This document shows, one piece after another, positions 1-9,121 of a stretch of 64,000 nucleotides of DNA (position 1 is its first letter; every line of letters begins with the position of its first letter). A model generated the notes under the pieces. The model was not told where the DNA came from and did no database searches. It saw only the letters and a list, made by a program, of their open reading frames with translations. Origin of the DNA: Mucilaginibacter segetis (GTDB lineage Bacteria > Bacteroidota > Bacteroidia > Sphingobacteriales > Sphingobacteriaceae); the NCBI RefSeq assembly GCF_016522075.1, contig NZ_JAEHFW010000002.1, forward strand, positions 496,001 through 560,000, in the 5' to 3' direction. A program made the translations under genes and the position numbers.

Positions 1-2
1 AT

Positions 3-1658
3 CTGCAAAATATTTTTGAAGCTGCGCCTGATATTATTTGCATTGTGGGCACAGACCGCTATTTTAAAAAGGTGAATCCTGCCATGTGTGCAATGCTTGG
101 CTATAGCGATGCCGAGTTGCGAAAAATGTCCATTGACGCACTTGTGCATCCCGATGATCTGGCTGAAAGCCAGGCGCGGATGCGCCGCTTTATTAACGGG
201 GAATTGCAGACGGTTTATTTTGAGAACCGTTACCAATCGCGCTCGGGCCGGATTATTGACCTCGCCTGGACGGCCGCAAAAAGTAAAGAAGAGGGGATTC
301 TTTTTTGTGTTGCCCGGAATATCTCCGGTCAGAAAGAACTTGAGCGTTTATTGAACAAGGCCAGTGAATTGGCGCGTATTGGTAGTTGGGAGATCAAGTC
401 TTCCGGTGACCCGGTTTTTTGGTCACAGATAACGGCTGACATACTGGAAGTAGAGCCGAACTTCCGGCCTGCACGCGGAAATGCCGCTTTATTTTATACA
501 GGCGACGATTTGGCCAAGTTAAACGAGGCTCTGCAATCGGTAAGCCGGGGTGGCCCACCGTTCGATCTGGAATTGGAATTGGTTACTGCGAGACAAAACC
601 GGCGCTGGGTACGGGTTCTCGGCGAAGCAGAGTTTGAAGGGGAATGTTGCAGTCGGGTTTATGGTTCTATACAAGATATTGATGTACGTAAACGGGCCGA
701 ATTGGCAGCGAACCGTTTTCTTTCGGAAAGAAATTCCATATTGGAAAGCATTGGTGATGCATTCTTTTCGGTAGATAGTAACTGGATTGTTCAATATTGG
801 AACCATGTTGCAGAGCAAAACCTGAATACGCCTAAAGAAAGCATCGTGGGTAAAAACCTTTGGTCAGTTTTTGACTCTGCGAAAGACTCGCCTGCTTATA
901 CTTACTATATAGAAGCTATGGCTTCCGGTGAGGCGCGACATTTTGAGGATTATTATACCGTTGGTAAAAGATGGTATGATGTGAGCGTTTATCCTTTAGA
1001 AGATGGTTTATCTGTGTTTTTCAAAGATATTACCGCTCGCAAGAATACGGAACGTGATTTAGAAATTTCACATCAGCGATATAGCGACCTATTCCAGCTG
1101 AGCCCTTTGCCAAAATTCGTATTTGATGCTGATACACTTGCCTACCTTGATGTTAATCGTGCGGCGGTGCAGCATTACGGGTATAGCCGCGAGGAATTTC
1201 TGAAGATGACATTACGTGATATACGTCCGGAGAGTGAAGTCGCACGATTAGAAACCGTCGTAAAAAATACCGATCGCGCAGCTTATTTATATCAAGCCGG
1301 CGTTTTTACGCACCGTAAAAAGAACGGGGAATTGATCCAGGTGGAAATTACAAGCAGTGCTTTAAATTACGATGGCCGGCCGGCTCGAATTGCACTTGCG
1401 GCAGATGTAACTGAACGTGTAAGACATCTTGAAGCAATAGAACAACAAAATAAAAAATTGCGTGAGATCTCCTGGATGCAATCACATGTAATACGCGCCC
1501 CCCTATGTCGTATTATGGGCTTAGTTGGGTTGATGCGCAATGTACCAGAGGGGGATGAATTGAGGGAAATCATGCAGTATATTGAACTTTCGGCAAATGA
1601 GCTTGATGAGGTGATCCGCGCGATTACACAAAGCGCCACTAACCTTGGGGAGAGTTAA
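3..1658 (+). CDS. Multi-PAS sensor protein with HisKA-like tail, 5'-truncated by window edge
   Basis: The frame is open to the first bases of the window and reads LQNIFEAAPDIICIVGTD directly before the GTG at 45. The true start is therefore outside, and the GTG is internal. At least four PAS segments can be read (numbering from the GTG): about 1-95, 105-215, 220-330 and 345-460. They are recognised by the repeated pattern 'aNpaa...GYs.eE' and 'DITxRK/DVTERV' linkers. The last 70 residues contain W-M-Q-S-H-x-x-R-A-P-L, which resembles the dimerisation/H-box helix of histidine kinases. The protein stops without any HATPase_c domain (no N, G1 or G2 boxes). It may be a sensory or partner protein rather than an active kinase. 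It lies outside the inferred island and is probably a chromosomal gene. Confidence 0.85.
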   Translation: MQNIFEAAPDIICIVGTDRYFKKVNPAMCAMLGYSDAELRKMSIDALVHPDDLAESQARMRRFINGELQTVYFENRYQSRSGRIIDLAWTAAKSKEEGILFCVARNISGQKELERLLNKASELARIGSWEIKSSGDPVFWSQITADILEVEPNFRPARGNAALFYTGDDLAKLNEALQSVSRGGPPFDLELELVTARQNRRWVRVLGEAEFEGECCSRVYGSIQDIDVRKRAELAANRFLSERNSILESIGDAFFSVDSNWIVQYWNHVAEQNLNTPKESIVGKNLWSVFDSAKDSPAYTYYIEAMASGEARHFEDYYTVGKRWYDVSVYPLEDGLSVFFKDITARKNTERDLEISHQRYSDLFQLSPLPKFVFDADTLAYLDVNRAAVQHYGYSREEFLKMTLRDIRPESEVARLETVVKNTDRAAYLYQAGVFTHRKKNGELIQVEITSSALNYDGRPARIALAADVTERVRHLEAIEQQNKKLREISWMQSHVIRAPLCRIMGLVGLMRNVPEGDELREIMQYIELSANELDEVIRAITQSATNLGES

Positions 1659-1844
1659 AAGCTTCGCTAATTATAGTATAATTGTTTTATTATATAGACC
1701 CATTGAGATTCAACTTTTCGGACGGGGATTATACCTAACGAAAGTTAATTCCGGTTTCTTCAAATGGTTAACGCCATGGGACACTGTAAAAACTGTACAT
1801 CATTTGAATTATGAACACTGATAATATTTCGGAGTTTTGAATAT

Positions 1845-1879
1845 AAAAAAAGCGCTTAGACCAGTAATCTAAGCGCTTT
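1845..1879 (-). terminator. Rho-independent terminator, minus strand
   Basis: A perfect 12-bp stem AAAGCGCTTAGA / TCTAAGCGCTTT (1849-1860 and 1868-1879) has a 7-nt loop. On the minus strand it is followed by a T run (A run at 1845-1851 on the plus strand). It lies immediately beyond the tRNA 3'-end fragment at 1903-1915. It is best explained as the native terminator of a minus-strand tRNA whose body is missing here. Confidence 0.75.
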
Positions 1880-1902
1880 GATGTGCCTCGCGGCTCTTTT
1901 TG

Positions 1903-1915
1903 CGGAATGGACGGG
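1903..1915 (-). other. tRNA 3'-end fragment, probable att junction of an integrated island
   Basis: The plus strand reads CGGAATGGACGGG, so the minus strand ends CCCGTCCATTCCG. This matches, from memory, the T-stem/acceptor end of Bacteroidota tRNA-Asp(GTC), whose first bases are GGAATGG. The match stops after the G run: bases to the right do not continue as a T-loop or anticodon arm. A tRNA 3' end followed by its own terminator but lacking the 5' body is the usual appearance of the far attachment site of an element integrated into a tRNA gene. Chromosome would lie to the left and the element to the right. Identity of the tRNA is recalled, not searched. Confidence 0.55.
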
Positions 1916-2181
1916 TCATGAACATCGTTCATAACTGTCTATATATCACATATTTATATTTTCAAATAATCAACTACTTTACGAATCACGCAATGGATAA
2001 ATGATTCTAAATCGTTGGTATAAATATAGCAAATAAAGTAGAAGAAGAAAAGTAGAAATGTTTTTTATAGTCGAATTGCTGTTAAATATAGTCGATTGGA
2101 GTAAAATCCACCGCTGGGATCCTTTTTACACCCCTGCGAATTTATTTATGTGTCATAGGCGGCTTTATGAGGCTAATGAAT

Positions 2182-4323
2182 TTAAGATACAACTGTTCCG
2201 CTGCTCACCAGGTTGATATGGGCGAGGAAAGTTTCCAGTCCCTCAAAATCATAGAAATTCTGTTTAAGCAAATATTTCTGGTAGTTCACCGGCAGGTAAA
2301 TGCCCCATTTGGAATAAGAGATAAGGTCCTGGTTGTCCCTCAACGCGGCATCCAGGAAATCGTCAGCGCACGGTATATTGGCCAGTGTAAGCGCCAGCAT
2401 TTGCCGGACCCCTGCGATATCCGCCCGGAAAGCGAAACTGCTGCTTTCTTCGTCGTAGATAATTTCGCCCCCGCTTTTGACACGGTTCAGGATAAAATGA
2501 AGGCTTTTATTGATCCGGGTTCCCTGGAAAGTATACAGGATGCTCTCGGATTCCTTTTGCAAGACAGGCCGGTCGAAGGCCAGGTCTTCCAGTTGGTACT
2601 GGGAGAATTGCCCGCGGGTAACAGCCAAGACCTCTGCCGCGGCAGAATCGAGTTCCGGCCATTGCGTTTCCGTCACCAGCAGTTCGAGCATGCGCTCGCG
2701 GATCCGGGGGTGAATTTCCATGCCGGATCCGAAGAATTTTGGTTTCTTGCCGTCCTTAGCCGGTATGACAGCGATCTTCTTAATCTTATCGTCAATATCC
2801 ACGACCTTCCATATCCTGGCCGCAAGCAGGATATTTTCATCAATATTTATGATCGATAGCAACGGGATCTCGCCGATAGTCTTATCGCCGTGAACTACTT
2901 TATAATTGGGGTCTGTTTTAAAAACGCTGTAAAAGTCTCGGGAATTGACGATCCTTTCGCCTTCCAGCCCGATGATCAGGTCATTGCCCACTAGTTCCAG
3001 GAAATCCTTTTTGAGCAGTTCCCGAGAAATGGCCACCAGGGCGGTCTCGTCGATTAGCTTAAAGGCATGGTTATGGAGCATCCTTTCTTTGAGTACATCA
3101 AAGGTGCAGCCCGATAACTGTTTTACCGTGGAAAGCAGCTGGTGCAGAAAAATATCATAGGCATAGGCGCTGGCATAGACCGGCTCGATAAAACCATCCT
3201 GGTAAAGCGAATAACAGGCAAGTGACTGCACCAGGCTCCAGTTGCCAGTTGCGTAAAACAGAAGCGAGCTTGTCATGCCGTCCTTCCTGCCGCTGCGGCC
3301 CACGCGCTGGATCAGCGAAGCGATAGAACTGGTGGCATCTACCTGGACCACTTTATCCACCGAGCCGATATCGATTCCGAGTTCCAGGGTCGAGGTACAG
3401 GCAATCGCAAATGGATAGCGGCGGTTGGTCTTGACAAATTGTTCGATGTATTCCCGCAGTTCCCGGTCTACGGAAGAATGATGGGAGAAATAATACGGGT
3501 GCCCCCCGACGCGGTCGGATATCTTTTTCAGCTTGACCGCGATCTCCTCGGCGCGCCCGCGGCTATTCGGGAAGATCAGCACCTTGTGGTCCTGCACGTT
3601 GAGGTAAAGGTCTTTTAAAAGGTTGAGCGGCAGGTCAGCGCCCTCGCCTTCGTAGTATTTAAAGTGGGCTTCCATCTCCTTGGCCGATTTATCCCTGAGG
3701 ACAACCGTTTCTTCTGGTTCGCCCGTCATGGCTTTCACTGCCTGGAAATCACCGATGGTAGCCGACAAACCGATCACCTGGAAACGGCCCTTGCACTCCA
3801 GTTGCAGGCGGTACAAAAGGGATTGCAATTGCACGCCGCGATTCGTACCTATAAACGAATGGATCTCGTCAATAATGACATAGGAAAGGCTGCCGAATAA
3901 GTGACGGATATTTTGCGGCTTATTCGCGAACATAGCTTCCAGCGACTCGGGGGTGATCAGCAGAACCCCGGAAGGGCTTTTGATCAGTTTTTCCTTTTTT
4001 GTCTTGTTGGCTTCCCCGTGCCACTTGGTCACGGTCACGTCGAGGTATTCGCAAAGCTGTTCGACCCGGTTAAACTGATCGTTGATCAGGGCGATCAAGG
4101 GCGAAATATAAACAACCTTTACACCAACCGTATTAAAATCAACGCTGGATAACACCGGTAAAAAGGCCGCTTCTGTTTTTCCGGATGCCGTGCGGGAGGC
4201 CAAGATATAATGTTTGGCAGAACCCATCATATGCTTGATCGCAGCATATTGGATGGGGCGCAGGGATTCCCAGCGTTGGTCCCGGATAAATTTCCGAATG
4301 GGTTCGGCGAGCAGTTCAAACAT
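2182..4323 (-). CDS. sngC: Shango SngC-like / BrxHI-like superfamily 2 helicase
   Basis: This is a DEAD/DEAH-type ATP-dependent helicase of the Lhr/BrxHI group. Motif I is S-R-T-A-S-G-K-T-E (about residues 43-51), motif II D-E-I-H, motif III S-A-T, and motif VI Q-R-V-G-R-S-G-R. A roughly 300-residue C-terminal region follows the helicase core. I chose the ATG at 4323 (713 residues), directly after the upstream stop at 4325-4327, because the longer frame starting at 4374 only overlaps the ATPase gene and adds unrelated residues. It is the last gene of a TerB/ATPase/helicase operon, the arrangement described as Shango. It probably acts on phage DNA, although the mechanism is not evident from sequence. 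Confidence 0.85.
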   Translation of the reverse strand: MFELLAEPIRKFIRDQRWESLRPIQYAAIKHMMGSAKHYILASRTASGKTEAAFLPVLSSVDFNTVGVKVVYISPLIALINDQFNRVEQLCEYLDVTVTKWHGEANKTKKEKLIKSPSGVLLITPESLEAMFANKPQNIRHLFGSLSYVIIDEIHSFIGTNRGVQLQSLLYRLQLECKGRFQVIGLSATIGDFQAVKAMTGEPEETVVLRDKSAKEMEAHFKYYEGEGADLPLNLLKDLYLNVQDHKVLIFPNSRGRAEEIAVKLKKISDRVGGHPYYFSHHSSVDRELREYIEQFVKTNRRYPFAIACTSTLELGIDIGSVDKVVQVDATSSIASLIQRVGRSGRKDGMTSSLLFYATGNWSLVQSLACYSLYQDGFIEPVYASAYAYDIFLHQLLSTVKQLSGCTFDVLKERMLHNHAFKLIDETALVAISRELLKKDFLELVGNDLIIGLEGERIVNSRDFYSVFKTDPNYKVVHGDKTIGEIPLLSIINIDENILLAARIWKVVDIDDKIKKIAVIPAKDGKKPKFFGSGMEIHPRIRERMLELLVTETQWPELDSAAAEVLAVTRGQFSQYQLEDLAFDRPVLQKESESILYTFQGTRINKSLHFILNRVKSGGEIIYDEESSSFAFRADIAGVRQMLALTLANIPCADDFLDAALRDNQDLISYSKWGIYLPVNYQKYLLKQNFYDFEGLETFLAHINLVSSGTVVS

Positions 4324-4324
4324 C

Positions 4325-5638
4325 TTATAATTCCTCGATATCTTCCAGCAGGAGGTCATTCGGCCGTTCATCATGGACCACCAGGTTGCCGAATAATTGT
4401 TTTTTGTCCAGGGAAGGATTTTGGCGTAGCAGGCTCAGGATGCTCAAAAAATCCCGGATGACCTCGCGTGGTGTCAAAAACTCGCTCGCGCCGGGTTTAT
4501 TAAATAATTCTTCCATAAAGAACAGGATATCCTCGTCGGTTACGGTCATGCTAACGCTATAGTTGAATTCAAAGATATCCTTCAGCGTTTTAAGCAATAC
4601 GAATATTTGGTTATGATCGAGCGGTAGTAGGCGGATAACAGGCTGCGCGAAGTCACGAATCTCCCTGGTCTCAAAACGGTTGGTCTCCAGGCGGGATTTT
4701 AGCGCCTGGTAGCTGAACAACCCCCGGCGTTCGTTCTCCAGGAAGTCAAGTGTACCGGCGATGTTCAGAAAGAGGTTGCTGACCTTGCCCTGGAAGCAGT
4801 CGTTATAGATCGTCAGGATCTTTTCATAGTTCTTTTCCCGCATGGCCGCCGTGCCGATCTTGTACAGATTAACGGCCTCATCAAGGTTGATCATAAAGCC
4901 ATTATAGCCCATGCTGACAAATAGCTTGCACCAGTTTTTCAGCATATCATAATAATTCAGATCATTGATATATTCCCTGACGCCGAGGTCCTGCCGCGCT
5001 TCGATCTTGGTATGGTATTCTCCTTTAAGCCATTTCAGCGCGTTACGTTTCAATTGATCGTCCCCGCCAATAAAGCCTTGATAATACTTCATGATGACTA
5101 GCGCGAAGTCAAAGCCGCCTACCTCGGTAATGCCGTTAACGGTGGCCAGGATATTCGCCTCGATCTTGGGCAAATGAACGGCATCACGGATCGCGGTCAT
5201 CGGTATTTGATGTTCCTGGCATGTTTTTAATAGCATTTGTTCGATCCATTTTTCCAGCAGCACCGGTAAAGCGCCGCCTTCCGGCATGGTTTGAATGGCG
5301 ATATTATCCATGATGGCGGCATATAGGGCCCGCCCTTTGCCGTCATTCGAGTACAGACGATTGTCAGGCGTGAAATCCGCCTGGGCGACCACAAATTTCT
5401 GTTTGAGCGCTACCGTATTAAGCAGGTGCAGGATGAAAGATTTACCGGAGCCGTATTCCCCTATCCAAAACTTCACCATGCTGTGGCCGTTTTTGACATC
5501 ATTCAAAGCCTGTAAAAAAGCTTCCACTTCGGTAGAGCGCCCGACGGTGATATGTTGCACGCCGATCTTCGGGACGACGCCGCCCACGAGGGAATTAATA
5601 ATGGCAGTGGCTTCTTTTGGCTTTAGTCCGGGTATCAT
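4325..5638 (-). CDS. sngB: Shango SngB-like ATPase (DUF2791 / BrxD family)
   Basis: This 437-residue P-loop protein carries Walker A G-E-Y-G-S-G-K-S (residues 60-67). The N-terminal block, with a G-V-Q-H-I-T-V-G-R-S-x-E signature, is characteristic of DUF2791, the family that also contains BrxD of type 2 BREX. The 'ADFTPDNRLYSNDGKGRALY' and 'MPEGG' stretches also fit that family. Its ATG overlaps the 3' end of the TerB gene by 4 nt (5635-5638), and its stop lies 1 nt before the helicase ATG, so translation is probably coupled. No PglX, PglZ or BrxL accompanies it here, so this is not a BREX 2 locus. Shango is the better label. Confidence 0.85.
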   Translation of the reverse strand: MIPGLKPKEATAIINSLVGGVVPKIGVQHITVGRSTEVEAFLQALNDVKNGHSMVKFWIGEYGSGKSFILHLLNTVALKQKFVVAQADFTPDNRLYSNDGKGRALYAAIMDNIAIQTMPEGGALPVLLEKWIEQMLLKTCQEHQIPMTAIRDAVHLPKIEANILATVNGITEVGGFDFALVIMKYYQGFIGGDDQLKRNALKWLKGEYHTKIEARQDLGVREYINDLNYYDMLKNWCKLFVSMGYNGFMINLDEAVNLYKIGTAAMREKNYEKILTIYNDCFQGKVSNLFLNIAGTLDFLENERRGLFSYQALKSRLETNRFETREIRDFAQPVIRLLPLDHNQIFVLLKTLKDIFEFNYSVSMTVTDEDILFFMEELFNKPGASEFLTPREVIRDFLSILSLLRQNPSLDKKQLFGNLVVHDERPNDLLLEDIEEL

Positions 5639-7632
5639 AATTGTTTTATTTGTTGAAAATATGCAGGGTTGATGGTATAGTTTTCTTCGTCCGTTTCGAT
5701 CAACAGGTCGTCCAGGATATCATAAAAGCCCTCGTTGAGGCCGTTGATCAGGGTGTTTTTAAACAAGCCTTCGTTTCTGCAGAAATCGTCGACTTCGTCC
5801 GCGGATAATTGGAAGCTGCTCATTTCGAAAAGCTCCAGCAGGACGGCTGCCACAGGGCTGATTACCACCTGGAACAAAGGGTTTCCGGGTGCGGCCGGCG
5901 CAGGCGGGCGCATAGCTATTACCGATGTGCCGTCAATAGCCGGTACTGCAATTGCAGCAGGGCGCTCCGGTTCGGCCGAGACAGTGCCCGGTTCCTCTTC
6001 CTCGGCCAGGTATTCGTTCAGGATCATGACTGTACCGGTAAATTGCTTTTCCGCTTCGGCAACCGCATCGCGGTTGATGGTAATGGATTTGCGCACCGGG
6101 GTATAAAATCGGGCTATTTTGTCGGCGATCCCCTCGAAATCCTTGGTACGGATATATTCGTTTAGCAAGGCATCAAATCGCTGCACTTCCGCGGGGCCGG
6201 CGAAAAGCTGTTTTTCCATAGCCTTACCCATGGGTTTGTAAACCTTGGTTTGCAGCATACATTGCCGGAAATATTCCGCGAAGTAGCGCAGTGATGTTCC
6301 CTTGTCGACCGCCGCATAGAATTTTGAAACTTCTAGATATAAACCTTCAAGGGAAGGGTTTTTCGCGTTCAGGCGGATCAGTTCAGTAAGTTCCTGTTCA
6401 AAAGCAGCGCTGCCGGATGCCCGGTAATAAGCGATGTCCAGTTGAAAAAGTTCCCGCCAGCGATTGGTGTTTTGAATATTCAATTCAATTTCGGTCGGTT
6501 CGTCCGGCTGGGCGATCGTCTCAAGGTTTTTAGCGATCAACATGGTGACGGGATTCAATAACTTCTCGGTCACCGCTGCCATCAGTTCTGCATTGGCATA
6601 GGTGTCCAGGGTTACCTTGCGCTTATGATGGTAACGGTCTCTTACCGCCTGTTCGCAATGTTTGTAGACCAGTTCAAAAAGCATATTACTGCCGGTTTGC
6701 ATGGTCGACTTATAGTTTGGGCTGTTCAGGTGATATCTGAACAGCTTCCTGGCTAGCAGATCGCATAAAATGACCATTTCGGCATTCAGCGAGGTTCCCT
6801 GCTGCCCGCAGTAGACCTCCAGGGAAGTCGTCACTTTAATATATAGCTTCAGGATCTCCATGCAGCAAAATTCGACCCCCGAGAATTTATTGGTGTTCAG
6901 CCAAATGTAGTTGAGGAATTTCTCCTCGTTCTTATTGAGCTTTAAAGCTTCGCGGTATTTCTTTCGCCAGTCATAATATTCATCATAGCCGTGTCCCCAG
7001 CTCTGGGTGCGCATGAGCCCAGCATAGTCTTCCTTAGCGGTCATGATGTTCCGGATAAAGGACCTGGAGTAATTCAGTGTTTTAGGGCACATTGAGGCCA
7101 GGTCGTTCAGTTGCCGCTCCAGCAAGGATAGCTGCTGGTGTTTCTCGAACGCGTTCAGCAGGTCATAGTAAAGGATAAAGGCGTAGTTGGTTTGGTCTTG
7201 AATGTCCCAAAGTTCCTGGCGCAGGAACGCTTCCTTGAACAGGTTATAAAATTCCTTTTGCTGTTTATTGGCATTGGATAGCTCCCTGGCGGAATAAATA
7301 TAGGTCATGGGCCAGTTGGGAATCCCGCTATGGTATTTCTTTAGGGTGACGGTCTGCTCATAATCGATCTGGTGAACCCTGGTGTCAATATCAATGATAC
7401 TTTCATCCGGGATCGCGGGCGTATAAGGAGGTGTGTTATAAATGGGTGTTCTTTCAATGGTCACGATAGCTTTTGGTCTTTGCACCGGCGGGTCACGCCG
7501 GTAAGGTTCATTGATGGTAGCGGTCTTTAAGAACGGATTGTTTTTGACAGGTTTTTGATTGCCGCCCTTGGGTTTCGGGCGGGTAGCATAAATGATCCAG
7601 AAAAACAATATGATTATAATCGCTATGAACAT
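5635..7632 (-). CDS. sngA: Shango SngA-like membrane-anchored TerB-domain protein
   Basis: This 665-residue protein starts with a hydrophobic segment (about residues 2-17) followed by basic residues, consistent with a single N-terminal membrane anchor. A TerB_N-type region follows (about residues 95-160; 'WPMTYIYSARELSNA', then FILYYDLL). The C-terminal 80 residues, rich in acidic and hydrophobic heptads ('LELFEMSSFQLSADEVDDF'), fit TerB_C. TerB-type proteins are known from tellurite/stress and phage-defence loci. This gene heads the operon and would place the complex at the membrane. The start is well supported because the hydrophobic segment begins immediately after the ATG. Confidence 0.8.
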   Translation of the reverse strand: MFIAIIIILFFWIIYATRPKPKGGNQKPVKNNPFLKTATINEPYRRDPPVQRPKAIVTIERTPIYNTPPYTPAIPDESIIDIDTRVHQIDYEQTVTLKKYHSGIPNWPMTYIYSARELSNANKQQKEFYNLFKEAFLRQELWDIQDQTNYAFILYYDLLNAFEKHQQLSLLERQLNDLASMCPKTLNYSRSFIRNIMTAKEDYAGLMRTQSWGHGYDEYYDWRKKYREALKLNKNEEKFLNYIWLNTNKFSGVEFCCMEILKLYIKVTTSLEVYCGQQGTSLNAEMVILCDLLARKLFRYHLNSPNYKSTMQTGSNMLFELVYKHCEQAVRDRYHHKRKVTLDTYANAELMAAVTEKLLNPVTMLIAKNLETIAQPDEPTEIELNIQNTNRWRELFQLDIAYYRASGSAAFEQELTELIRLNAKNPSLEGLYLEVSKFYAAVDKGTSLRYFAEYFRQCMLQTKVYKPMGKAMEKQLFAGPAEVQRFDALLNEYIRTKDFEGIADKIARFYTPVRKSITINRDAVAEAEKQFTGTVMILNEYLAEEEEPGTVSAEPERPAAIAVPAIDGTSVIAMRPPAPAAPGNPLFQVVISPVAAVLLELFEMSSFQLSADEVDDFCRNEGLFKNTLINGLNEGFYDILDDLLIETDEENYTINPAYFQQIKQL

Positions 7633-7833
7633 GACAAGGTTAAAAATATCTAATATAAAGCATATTTTTGAGTGTGCGCAAATCTATTTCTTAACGGCGC
7701 TGTTCTCCGCTATTAAACATTTAGGAATAGTCAGGTTGATAGATATTATTGACAGGGAATTTATTAAATAGCGGTCGATATTAAGCAAATAATAAGTGTA
7801 CCTTTATTTTCAGCCATAATCCTTAGTCAACCA
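7633..7833. promoter_or_regulatory. Divergent promoter region between Shango and the phosphoesterase operon
   Basis: This 201-nt region separates two divergent operons. On the minus strand TAGATTTG (7679-7686) matches the Bacteroidota -7 consensus TAnnTTTG exactly, about 45 nt from the sngA start. On the plus strand TACCTTTA (7799-7806) matches at seven of eight positions, about 28 nt before the ATG at 7834. I saw no convincing -33 TTG for either, and no clear operator palindrome. Confidence 0.4.
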
Positions 7834-9120
7834 ATGCCAATTAGAATCTTAGCTACTGCCGACCTGCACCTGGGTAAGGCATCCGCCGATGTCAGCGGTC
7901 ATTTTGCCGCAACAAAGCATACTTGGGAAACCGTAGTTAACTGGGCTATCGCCCATGCTGTGGACGTTGTTGCCCTTTGTGGCGATATCGTTGACCGTGA
8001 CAACCGTTACTTCGAGGCTGTAGGCCCCCTCCAGGACGGTCTGGAGAAACTCGGGAAACACGGAATAGAGGTTTTCATGGTCTCCGGCAACCATGACCAC
8101 GATGTGTTACCCGGCATCCTCCGCAGCAGACAGTTGGACAACGTTCATTTGCTGGGTGCTAATGGCACCTGGGAATTATATTCATATACTAAGGCGGGAG
8201 AAACGATCCAGTTCGCGGGCTGGTCGTTCCCCCGCCTGATCGTCCAAGAAAGTGCGATGACGGGCTGGCAGCTTCCCGGCCACGATCCGAATTACCCGGT
8301 CATCGGCTTGCTGCATGGCGATATAGACAAACCGGATAGCCATTACAATCCATTCCGCCTTGTTGAATTGATAAAACAGGAAGTGGATCTTTGGATACTT
8401 GGTCACATCCACAAACCGGATCAATTGCGTACCCATTCGCCGCAAGTATGCTATACAGGTTCACCCCATGCCTTAAGCGCCAAAGAGCCGGGACCGCACG
8501 GCCCGGTATTGTTCACGGTTGCAGCAGACAAACCGGTAATTACGGAACGTATATTATTATCCCCTGTACGTTATGAACGCCTCGCGGTCAATGTTTCAGG
8601 CTGCGGGGATATGATGGAGCTCCGGGATCTGGTCATGACCAGCCTGCGGGCCGATGTGGAAGCTAAGCTGGCACAATTAGAACAGGTATTGGCCATCGTT
8701 TACCAGGTTTCGCTGACCGGCAGGCATGCGCGGATTAAACAAGTAGAACAATGGGCGGCCAATATTACTGACCTGAACCTTCGTTTAGAAACCGGAACCA
8801 ACCTTTCTGTACGGAAGCTAACCTGTAACTTGGCCGCCGAGATCGGTGATTTGAACGAATTAGCATTGCAAAGCTCCATGATCGGTCAGCTAGCACAAAC
8901 GATTTTAGCCATCCAAAATAAAACGACCACGCCTTTTTTAGACGCGCTGATGCAGGATTGGTTCAAAAAAGCCCGGCTGCTTACGGATAGCGGGACCTAC
9001 GAACCGCTAGGCAGGCATAAAAAAACAGATGAGCTCTCGGATGCCGTCGCCAGGGAATATATCCTAACTGAATGTAACCGCCTATTGGGCGAATTAACAG
9101 ACCAGGTAAAGATCGCGTAA
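7834..9120 (+). CDS. SbcD/YhaO-like metallophosphoesterase (DNA exonuclease subunit)
   Basis: This 428-residue calcineurin-type phosphoesterase carries the full set of metal motifs: D-x-H at residues 10-12 (ADLHLG), G-D-I-V-D-R near 50, G-N-H-D-H-D near 86-91, a His-Gly pair (LLHGDID) near 166 and G-H-I-H near 190. These are the catalytic signatures of SbcD/Mre11/YhaO nucleases. A C-terminal roughly 170-residue helical region would cap the domain or bind the partner. The next gene, a YhaN-like ATPase, starts 2 nt after its stop, so the two probably form an SbcCD-like nuclease-ATPase complex. It is divergent from Shango, and a functional link is inference. Confidence 0.85.
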   Translation: MPIRILATADLHLGKASADVSGHFAATKHTWETVVNWAIAHAVDVVALCGDIVDRDNRYFEAVGPLQDGLEKLGKHGIEVFMVSGNHDHDVLPGILRSRQLDNVHLLGANGTWELYSYTKAGETIQFAGWSFPRLIVQESAMTGWQLPGHDPNYPVIGLLHGDIDKPDSHYNPFRLVELIKQEVDLWILGHIHKPDQLRTHSPQVCYTGSPHALSAKEPGPHGPVLFTVAADKPVITERILLSPVRYERLAVNVSGCGDMMELRDLVMTSLRADVEAKLAQLEQVLAIVYQVSLTGRHARIKQVEQWAANITDLNLRLETGTNLSVRKLTCNLAAEIGDLNELALQSSMIGQLAQTILAIQNKTTTPFLDALMQDWFKKARLLTDSGTYEPLGRHKKTDELSDAVAREYILTECNRLLGELTDQVKIA

Positions 9121-9121
9121 T

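Larger units (their letters stand above)
1659..2181. other. 523-nt gene-free junction region
   Basis: No credible coding frame is present between the PAS gene and the helicase stop codon. The stretch holds a hairpin terminator and a tRNA 3'-end fragment (listed separately). To the right of these is an AT-rich tract (about 1920-2100) with no tRNA body, hairpin or repeat that I could find. The composition changes to GC-richer coding sequence at about 2180. Confidence 0.6.

Noticed and set aside
2167..2859. Long plus-strand open frame over the helicase gene
   Set aside because: It is the antisense shadow of the SngC-like helicase. The translation has no family features, while the minus strand carries all helicase motifs.
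4325..5638. Type 2 BREX (BrxD/BrxHI)
   Set aside because: DUF2791 ATPase and Lhr-like helicase are shared with BREX 2, but a TerB gene accompanies them and no PglW, PglX, PglY or PglZ does, so Shango fits better.
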